Assembly (NCBI RefSeq): GCF_051622035.1
Contig: NC_135359.1
Coordinates: 20,173,501-20,237,500 of the forward strand
Source: Arctopsyche grandis
Taxonomy: Eukaryota > Arthropoda > Insecta > Trichoptera > Hydropsychidae
Length of the DNA: 64,000 nucleotides
Reading direction: 5' to 3'
Shown: positions 61,101 through 64,000 of the stretch, piece after piece
Position numbering within the stretch: the stretch's first letter is position 1
How the letters are laid out: each line of letters opens with the position of its first letter
Program-made: the position numbers and the translations under genes
The notes under the pieces: model-generated
Told to the model about the DNA's origin: nothing
Database searches by the model: none
What the model saw: only the letters and a program-made list of their open reading frames with translations

Positions 61101-63956
61101 TAAATTATTATTTTAAACAATAAAATACATAATATATCTCGTAGTTTTGGCTTAATTTTTCAAATAATCATTCTTCATACAATTGAGACGTTGTTCAACA
61201 GACGTGACGTCACATAAACGAGGTTTCAGTATGGTTCCACAAAAAACTAATTTGACTAGTATATATTCATTTTAAACAAATTGAATAGATGGCATTCAAC
61301 TCTCAGTAATATATTGAACCAATTTTGAACCTTAAAACAGTTGAAATAGGCGCATATAAGGTTCAAAATCCCGTGCAAAGTTCAGAAATTCTATGGAAGA
61401 CAGCCGCGCTACAGATTTGCCGCGCAAAGCTTCCATAGAAGACGGCCGCGGGCAAACGGTTGAATACATACGTTATCCTACATGTATGTATATTTGTTAA
61501 AGTGGGATTTTCAAAACCATTATGGGGTTCCGGATTTGTCTGTTGACCTCGAAATCGTCTCACTTAAATGGGGACGTCTGGCAACCCGGAACTATATATA
61601 TATTATATAAAATATGTTCCTGAAAATCATTAACGTCAAAATTAGGAATATTGTCATATCGAATTTATTTCATTGGTTCTCATTTTTTATTATAAATAAG
61701 TAAATAAAACGATCGGGAGATTGAATTGAGAGTATGAGATCTTTATGGTTTAAAATCATTTCATTTAATTTCCTTCAAAAGAATAACACAACGCGTACAT
61801 AATAATTTTTTAAAAACTTTCTCCACATATTCATGTTCTTTAAATTTATATATATTATTTATTGGATTGGTAATTATAACAAAATTTATACAAACTATAT
61901 GTTTAAACTTAGAAAATTTGCATGTTGTCAGCATGTTACAATCGATATTCCATTACATTATTATATTTATAGGTTTAGGTTCTACAAATTTTTGAATAAG
62001 AAGAAATTTCAATATTTACCAAAAATAATATATTGTTTTCAAAATTGTTAATATCATATTCATAATCGATTTCTTTGACATAATATTTATTGTAATAATT
62101 TATTTATTCATATTTTGTTGTACATGCATATTTAGCGGTGCGCCTGGTTTGACTGATTCGCGTTTCACCAAAACTCTGAATTTATAAAATTCTTCATCTG
62201 TTCGGTATTAGAGATATAATATATATAAAAAAAATGTTTATTTAATTTTAAAAAAGTGTTATAAAATGTTTATTTATAACACTGTGAAATGCTTATTTTA
62301 CGTGGTAAAAATCAACTATTAATAAAATATAGTAATAATTGATTTTCAAATTTAATTTAAATATTTTCATGGTGTGTTAATACCTTAAAAATATATACTA
62401 ACTTCCTGTTCAAGCCGACGAGAAATTTAGAAATTTCGTTTCGGTCAAACGACCATCAGTCGAACGGAATAGACTCCATATTTAGATATATATTTTCAGT
62501 GTTATGTATGTTTCTTATTTATCACTTATAGTCCTCTGAATTAACATCATGGCAACGTCGAGTGGGAGAATTGACATCGAAAATTGCAGAACTTGAAGAT
62601 AGTTTAAGTAAGGGTCAGAGAGAACTTCTTAAGAATCAAGAACAGTGCAATAAGTTACAGAGAGATCTTAGAGAAAATGTAGCTCAGAAGGGCGACCAGG
62701 AAGAAAGAATAGCTACGCTTGAAAAAAGATATCTTAATGCTCAAAGAGAATCCACCTCGCTTCATGATCTTAATGAAAAATTAGAACAAGAACTACAACA
62801 TAAAGAAGCACAACTTAAGGTTTTTTAAATTTTCTATTTACTATCTAATTATCATTATTCGTGTTTATAACATAGAATACATTGTTGTATCTTATTTTTA
62901 TTAAATTAACTTAATATCTTTTGTTTTACATAGTTGCAAGAGGAAAAAATAGCTGCAATTGAAGAAAAATTAGAGTTGTCTTCCCAAAAATTAGCACAAC
63001 TTTCTGCTCTTCCAGAAATGGAGGAACAACTTAAAGCCAGAATGGAAGCATTAAGTCAGGTATAACTATTATTTTTACTTGTGTAAAGTTTTGAAATTTT
63101 ACCTGTCAAATAAATATGCATATTATTTAGTATAAATTGGCAATGAAACTGTAAATTAATTTATAAATTCTAATTGTAAATTTCATATTTTTAAGGCACA
63201 GGAGCGTCATGGTTCTGCTGAAGATAGAATACAACGATTAGAAGCTACGTTAGATGAAAAGAATGCTGAATTAATGCGACTTAATCAGCGACTGCGTATG
63301 AATGAAGAACACAATACACGTCTTTCAGCTACAGTTGATAAGTTACTCTCAGAATCTAACGATAGGTATACCATATGGTTTTTTTATTATTTTGAAACTG
63401 AATTATTTAAAAATATAAACTGATATAATTTTGTGATCTTATAGATTACAAGTTCATCTGAAAGAACGCATGCATGCTCTCGAAGAAAAAAATGCATTAA
63501 CGCAAGAATTAGATAAAACAAGAAAAGCTGCCGAAGAACTTCAGGCAGAAAAAGCTGATATAACAAAAGAGTTAGCTAAATGTAGATTGGAAATTGATGG
63601 TGTTCGACGACAGTTACTGCAACAAGAAATAGCTTTTAATATTCAGCAAACCGATGCACTCACTCGATCTCTATCACCTGGGGGTGGTGGTAGGGAACAA
63701 AGCTTTTCAAGAAGTGCTAGCCATACCAGTTTTGATTCACGGCACCAATCAAAGGTAACACCGATTAGGTTCTCGTATTTTAAAACCAGCTTTATTTCAT
63801 CGATGTTGTATTTTAATTTTTATTCGACAGATGGATAGTGTATGTCTAGGCAGAGTAGGCGGTCTTGGAGACGGCGGAGTTGAATGGGAGAAATTACAAC
63901 AAGCTCATGTTTTGGCGAATGTTCAACAGGCGTTTGATGTTAGTAGTGATATAGAA
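21615..63956 (+). CDS. Liprin-alpha: Liprin-alpha, N-terminal half (gene continues past the window)
   Basis: Eleven exons: 21615-21863, 54039-54140, 54479-54643, 54727-54801, 54929-55081, 55708-55794, 62532-62819, 62934-63059, 63196-63365, 63445-63754 and 63831-63956. All junctions are GT-AG and they join in phase to 617 codons. The protein starts [15 protein letters not shown] and has the family blocks FEQLMVSML-like ([15 protein letters not shown]), [57 protein letters not shown] and [18 protein letters not shown]. Nearly all of it is predicted coiled coil. Liprin-alpha is a presynaptic active-zone scaffold that binds LAR-type receptor phosphatases, kinesin-3 and RIM/ELKS. The C-terminal SAM domains should lie to the right of the window. 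Intron 1 is 32 kb and intron 6 is 6.7 kb, and both are filled with transposons. Confidence 0.96.
22947..23180. mobile_element. Foldback element with GGAGTCGG arrays
   Basis: Begins GGCTGTGGAGTCGGAGTC and ends ACTCCACAGTC, an inverted repeat with tandem GGAGTC hexamers in both arms. Relatives are at 36732-38046 and, more degenerate, at 46549 and 47848-47890. No target duplication is visible. Confidence 0.6.
24484..24838 (+). mobile_element. LINE reverse-transcriptase 3' end (5'-truncated)
   Basis: With stops and frameshifts tolerated, the plus strand reads [13 protein letters not shown], then [16 protein letters not shown] and [16 protein letters not shown] and QQWMVNDCK. This is the familiar C-terminal tail of insect non-LTR reverse transcriptases, followed by an (ATG)n-like 3' tail. 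It is dead and truncated. Confidence 0.75.
27085..27600. repeat. Diverged direct duplication
   Basis: Two units, about 27085-27310 and 27394-27600, share GCAGACACA, ACGYGTTTTWTTT, TAGTTTTGCA, TTGACAGTRATCGATA and GGGATTCCCRTATTT in the same order. A related CTGTGTCTGCGCCC word occurs at 35255. Probably an old interspersed repeat. Confidence 0.5.
28892..28965. mobile_element. MITE fragment related to 46654-46848
   Basis: Contains AGTGCCAGATATTCC and GTGTGAGATCGCC, matching the right arm of the foldback element at 46654-46848. Confidence 0.5.
29053..29292. mobile_element. MITE family A, copy 2
   Basis: 240 bp flanked by the exact 9 bp repeat ATATCATAG (29044-29052, 29293-29301). It is inverted relative to the copy at 7190: starts GTTGATCGG and ends GGGAACC. 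Shares the CTCAAGAAGAAC and CAATAGAATT core. Confidence 0.8.
30173..32847 (-). mobile_element. piggyBac-type transposon
   Basis: 2,675 bp flanked by TTAA on both sides (30169-30172, 32848-32851). Terminal repeats CCCTTTGACTGCTAC and, reversed, CCCTTTGGCTGCTAC match at 14 of 15 bases. A subterminal palindrome (AACAACGATAAATCGTTGTT) starts near 30187. It carries one transposase gene on the minus strand and sits antisense in liprin-alpha intron 1. Confidence 0.93.
30633..32274 (-). pseudogene. piggyBac transposase, one frameshift
   Basis: The start at 32274 gives an acidic N-terminus. The frame changes at a run of six A on the minus strand (31920-31925), where KSEK passes to [11 protein letters not shown]. 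Combined length is about 546 codons, near the usual size. The three catalytic Asp contexts of the family are present: [21 protein letters not shown] and [12 protein letters not shown]-terminal Cys/His zinc finger (CVVC, CIIC, HGSC, HLKYC) is complete. Apart from the single homopolymer indel the gene looks intact, so insertion is fairly recent; a sequencing error in the run would make it a functional gene. Confidence 0.9.
32998..33009. promoter_or_regulatory. NRF-1-type palindrome in a GC-rich patch
   Basis: CGCGCATGCGCA fits the palindromic consensus of NRF-1/EWG-type factors. It lies in a locally GC-rich stretch within intron 1, which suggests a possible internal promoter, but no linked exon was identified. 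Confidence 0.35.
33708..33854. mobile_element. Small palindromic MITE
   Basis: Ends CAGATATCGGCGGACAAGTT and (reverse) CAGAGCTCGGCGGATAAGTT. Flanks TTCATAAC and TTCAAAAC match at 7 of 8, compatible with an 8 bp hAT-like duplication. A decayed relative with TTGACAATA...GAACCATTTTT lies at 47478-47554. Confidence 0.7.
33926..34153. mobile_element. MITE family A, copy 3
   Basis: 228 bp from GGTTCCCGGAGG to CCGATCACC, same orientation as the copy at 7190. Flanks match only 7 of 9, so the target duplication has decayed. Confidence 0.75.
34655..35093 (-). mobile_element. tRNA-derived SINE
   Basis: On the minus strand it begins near 35090 with AGAGCTCGGTCGTTAAG (A-box region) and GGTTCGATCCC (B box, 35035-35025). 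A body follows with GACCTGGATTTGTGAC and GAAACGGTTCCTG, then an AT-rich tail. A plus-strand relative is at 20370. Confidence 0.75.
35816..36179. mobile_element. MITE family B, copy 2 (foldback)
   Basis: 364 bp near-perfect palindrome flanked by the exact 10 bp repeat AATTTTAACC (35806-35815, 36180-36189). Arms share CGAAAACGCAAATATCGGAA, CATGGTAAACGGTACATAC and AGGAACAAGAGGAACA. No coding capacity. The single strand would form a very long hairpin. Confidence 0.9.
37080..37850 (+). mobile_element. Non-LTR-like repeat with (TTCCCG)n and ACAGACAGACA
   Basis: Starts ACCCGGCATTCGTTGCAATG near 37088, runs through TTCCCGTTCCCATTCC-type hexamers, and ends with GAGACACACAGACAGACAGA and an AT-rich tail. 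The ACAGACAGACA 3' region is common in arthropod RTE-like elements and their SINEs. The class is a tentative call. Interrupted by the MITE at 37215. Confidence 0.45.
37215..37620. mobile_element. MITE family B, copy 3 (foldback)
   Basis: 406 bp palindrome flanked by the exact 10 bp repeat GGCAGCGAAC (37205-37214, 37621-37630). Ends GGGTCTACGTGACTTGACAG and (reverse) GGTCACCGTGATTTGACAG. Confidence 0.9.
42361..43160 (+). pseudogene. Tc1-like transposon remnant, 5' part
   Basis: Begins after a TA with CAGTCCCTGACCAGAATATT, a Tc1-type end. At 42763 the reading [15 protein letters not shown] is the usual Tc1 transposase start, followed by a stop. After a frame change come [13 protein letters not shown] and a linker, then [19 protein letters not shown], the second helix-turn-helix. 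The DDE domain and the right end are missing. It is a dead relic in liprin-alpha intron 1. Confidence 0.75.
44002..44332. mobile_element. Foldback MITE with an internal TTAGG array
   Basis: 331 bp. Arms starting TCTCTAAAATAGCT are mirrored, sharing GCACGACA, CGCCCGGCA, ATCAAACGT and GTTGCCAGTAACAAAAAT. A run of CCTAA repeats (44139-44172) lies between the arms. Confidence 0.75.
44139..44172 (-). repeat. Interstitial telomere-type repeat (TTAGG)n
   Basis: About seven CCTAA units, one with a substitution (CTTAA), equal to TTAGG on the minus strand, the ancestral arthropod telomere repeat. Confidence 0.85.
44423..45048 (-). mobile_element. Degenerate Tc1/mariner element with ~80 bp inverted repeats
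   Basis: 626 bp flanked by TA. Ends CAGTAAAATGCAGAGAAATC and (reverse) CAGTAAGATGCAGAGAAATC extend about 80 bp. On the minus strand the remnant reads [13 protein letters not shown], the SPDLNPIENLW block that follows the catalytic region of Tc1 transposases, with stops. Most of the transposase is deleted. Confidence 0.85.
46126..46184. repeat. (AT)n microsatellite
   Basis: About 29 uninterrupted AT units in liprin-alpha intron 1. Confidence 0.95.
46654..46848. mobile_element. Foldback MITE (GGTAAATG...TGTGACC)
   Basis: Inverted arms share ATTTCRMACRAGGCGAT and GGAATATCTGGCACT. Ends GGT and ACC match families A and C, but no target duplication is seen. A fragment is at 28892. Confidence 0.6.
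47570..47795 (-). mobile_element. LINE reverse-transcriptase fragment
   Basis: On the minus strand [18 protein letters not shown] and [16 protein letters not shown] follow the order seen in insect non-LTR reverse transcriptases (thumb and downstream), with a stop in between. Truncated at both ends. Confidence 0.6.
51242..51661 (+). CDS. Unrecognised coding-like exon; candidate alternative liprin-alpha first exon
   Basis: 140 open codons from [15 protein letters not shown] (or the second ATG at 51260) to [16 protein letters not shown], followed directly by the donor GTAACT. The exon ends in phase 0 after Gln, as exon 1 does, so it can splice to exon 2 (EFATLTKEL) without a frame change. The peptide has a basic [13 protein letters not shown] segment, a poly-Asn stretch and a helical [13 protein letters not shown] tail. 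I do not recognise the family, and it is not the known liprin N-terminus. If it is internal, an acceptor-like TTTCTAG precedes the ATG, but exon 1 joined there would hit a stop. It could instead be the first exon of a different nested gene. Confidence 0.5.
51662..54038. other. Liprin-alpha intron 1, last part
   Basis: AT-rich intron with a minus-strand LINE 3' tail at 51965-52160. No other exon recognised. Confidence 0.5.
51965..52160 (-). mobile_element. LINE 3' end fragment
   Basis: The minus strand reads a decayed VLEWYPRD...GWVDEIRKK...[11 protein letters not shown]...QWMENGCE, followed by an ATGATG tail. It is the same LINE tail type as 24484-24838, with frameshifts. Confidence 0.6.
54039..54140 (+). 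CDS. Liprin-alpha: Liprin-alpha exon 2
   Basis: 34 codons, [12 protein letters not shown] to AERNNTR, acceptor TTTCAG, donor GTATTA. Confidence 0.95.
54479..54643 (+). CDS. Liprin-alpha: Liprin-alpha exon 3
   Basis: 55 codons holding the near-invariant [20 protein letters not shown] block and [20 protein letters not shown]. Acceptor TTTCAG, donor GTGATG. Confidence 0.95.
54727..54801 (+). CDS. Liprin-alpha: Liprin-alpha exon 4
   Basis: 25 codons, [19 protein letters not shown] and onward. Acceptor TGACAG, donor GTATGT. Confidence 0.94.
54929..55081 (+). CDS. Liprin-alpha: Liprin-alpha exon 5
   Basis: 51 codons beginning [12 protein letters not shown], a low-complexity Ser/Asn/Gly-rich linker that varies between species. 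Acceptor AAATAG, donor GTATAT. Confidence 0.92.
55082..55707. other. Liprin-alpha intron 5
   Basis: AT-rich intron of 626 bp with TACATACATA-type low-complexity runs near 55570-55620. Nothing else seen. Confidence 0.7.
55708..55794 (+). CDS. Liprin-alpha: Liprin-alpha exon 6
   Basis: 29 codons, [11 protein letters not shown] to [11 protein letters not shown], returning to coiled coil. Acceptor TATATAG, donor GTAATT. Confidence 0.92.
55976..56145. mobile_element. Short MITE with CAGTGGC ends
   Basis: 170 bp. Ends CAGTGGCGTGCAGTG and (reverse) CAGTGGCATTCGGTG, with longer shared GAGCTTTACTT and TAGGATA words. Flanked by AT on both sides, compatible with the 2 bp duplication of ISL2EU-type elements. 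In liprin-alpha intron 6. Confidence 0.65.
56344..56862 (+). repeat. Left inverted repeat of the CACTA-like element
   Basis: 519 bp mirrored at 59626-60153 with few differences. Includes GGCCAGAACACTATCC (in reverse) and ends inward at TGCGTGCGCTG. It is non-coding; an open frame through it is seen in all three copies because the sequence is shared. Confidence 0.85.
57432..59283 (-). pseudogene. Transposon-like gene of an uncharacterised arthropod family, disrupted
   Basis: On the minus strand the start at 59283 gives [19 protein letters not shown]. Then come [25 protein letters not shown] and [13 protein letters not shown], then [54 protein letters not shown] and, after the [21 protein letters not shown] and [14 protein letters not shown], ending LADYCW and KRKR. 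I remember this order from many near-identical uncharacterised proteins in arthropod genomes. Paired Cys motifs suggest zinc binding, and the conserved Asp/His/Glu suggest an RNase H-like enzyme. Breaks: a frame change near 59170, another near 58815-58830, and a solo LTR at 57917-58078. It cannot make the full protein. Confidence 0.75.
57917..58078 (-). mobile_element. Solo LTR inside the transposon gene
   Basis: 162 bp, nearly identical to the TRIM LTRs at 3226 and 4165 (for example CAAGAAGG for CAGGAAGG). Flanked by the 4 bp repeat ATAG (57913-57916, 58079-58082). It falls within one codon region of the gene: the frame reads FVKA on one side and [11 protein letters not shown] on the other. 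Confidence 0.92.
59626..60153 (-). repeat. Right inverted repeat of the CACTA-like element
   Basis: 528 bp reverse copy of 56344-56862, ending GTCGAACAGTG before TTA. Confidence 0.85.
60231..60763 (-). repeat. Third copy of the CACTA-like inverted repeat
   Basis: About 533 bp in the same orientation as 59626-60153, starting GCGCACAAAACACAAAT and ending GTTGAAGAGTG. More diverged than the element's own arms from each other. It lies 77 bp beyond the element's right end and has no internal gene, so it is a related solo arm or MITE. Confidence 0.8.
60764..62531. other. Liprin-alpha intron 6, right part
   Basis: AT-rich intron with a palindromic TACATGTATGTATGTA run near 60940-60965 and CCGCGGGCAA words at 60987 and 61450 (inverted) that may be ends of a small repeat. 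No exon recognised before 62532. Confidence 0.5.
62532..62819 (+). CDS. Liprin-alpha: Liprin-alpha exon 7
   Basis: 96 codons of heptad-rich coiled coil, including [18 protein letters not shown] and [12 protein letters not shown]. Acceptor CTTATAG, donor GTTTTT. Confidence 0.95.
62934..63059 (+). CDS. Liprin-alpha: Liprin-alpha exon 8
   Basis: 42 codons, [13 protein letters not shown] to ARMEALSQ. Acceptor ACATAG, donor GTATAA. Confidence 0.94.
63196..63365 (+). CDS. Liprin-alpha: Liprin-alpha exon 9
   Basis: 56 codons plus two bases, [15 protein letters not shown] to [11 protein letters not shown] and the first two bases of Arg. Acceptor TTTAAG, donor GTATAC. Confidence 0.95.
63445..63754 (+). 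CDS. Liprin-alpha: Liprin-alpha exon 10
   Basis: Completes the split Arg codon, then [16 protein letters not shown] through a Ser/Gly-rich SPGGGG segment to DSRHQSK. Acceptor TTATAG, donor GTAACA. Confidence 0.94.
63831..63956 (+). CDS. Liprin-alpha: Liprin-alpha exon 11 (last in window)
   Basis: 42 codons, [13 protein letters not shown] to [17 protein letters not shown] and SSDIE, donor GTAAGT. It corresponds to the WERAQQASVLANVAQAF block of vertebrate liprins. Confidence 0.94.
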
Positions 63957-64000
63957 GTAAGTTTTATTTTGAAACGTAACTATAATTTGACTGCATTAAA

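Overview
The window is AT-rich arthropod (almost certainly insect) nuclear DNA. The evidence is spliced protein-coding genes with GT-AG introns, a liprin-alpha N-terminus beginning [15 protein letters not shown] as I recall it from insects, piggyBac, Harbinger and Tc1 elements, and an interstitial run of the arthropod telomere repeat TTAGG. I cannot fix the insect order; TTAGG argues against Diptera.

Four conserved genes are readable. (1) A ZNF330/NOA36 homologue lies on the minus strand (8997 down to 6339): seven exons that join to exactly 319 codons plus stop. (2,3) Two tandem TMEM183-type genes lie on the minus strand (11661-10122 and 14418-12969), each with three exons and 358 or 357 residues, made by a segmental duplication. 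(4) The 5' half of liprin-alpha lies on the plus strand (21615 to past 63956): eleven exons, 617 codons in phase, split by a 32 kb first intron and a 6.7 kb sixth intron. The gene runs off the right edge before its SAM domains. An unrecognised 140-codon open exon at 51242-51661 ends in a phase-compatible donor and may be an alternative liprin-alpha start.

Most of the rest is mobile DNA, much of it with definable ends. At 3226-4326 is a small non-autonomous LTR retrotransposon with identical 162 bp LTRs, a tRNA-Trp-like primer site and a purine tract; solo LTRs of its family lie at 9928, 12335 and 57917. At 14633-19030 is a 4.4 kb Harbinger-type element with about 1.04 kb terminal inverted repeats, inserted just upstream of the second TMEM183 copy. 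At 30173-32847 is a piggyBac element with one frameshift, antisense in liprin-alpha intron 1. At 56344-60153, inside liprin-alpha intron 6, is a 3.8 kb element with 0.5 kb inverted repeats, CACTG ends and a TTA target duplication. It carries an intronless gene of an arthropod-wide uncharacterised family, broken by a solo LTR and frameshifts, and is the best candidate here for a poorly described system. Several MITE families with 8-10 bp target duplications, Tc1 remnants, LINE 3' ends and tRNA-type SINEs fill the introns.

The genes do not form a pathway. The structure of the region is a few conserved housekeeping or synaptic genes repeatedly invaded by transposons, in places where the insertions may have changed promoters or polyadenylation signals. 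Exon calls rest on conceptual splicing and remembered family sequences; no alignment or database search was run.
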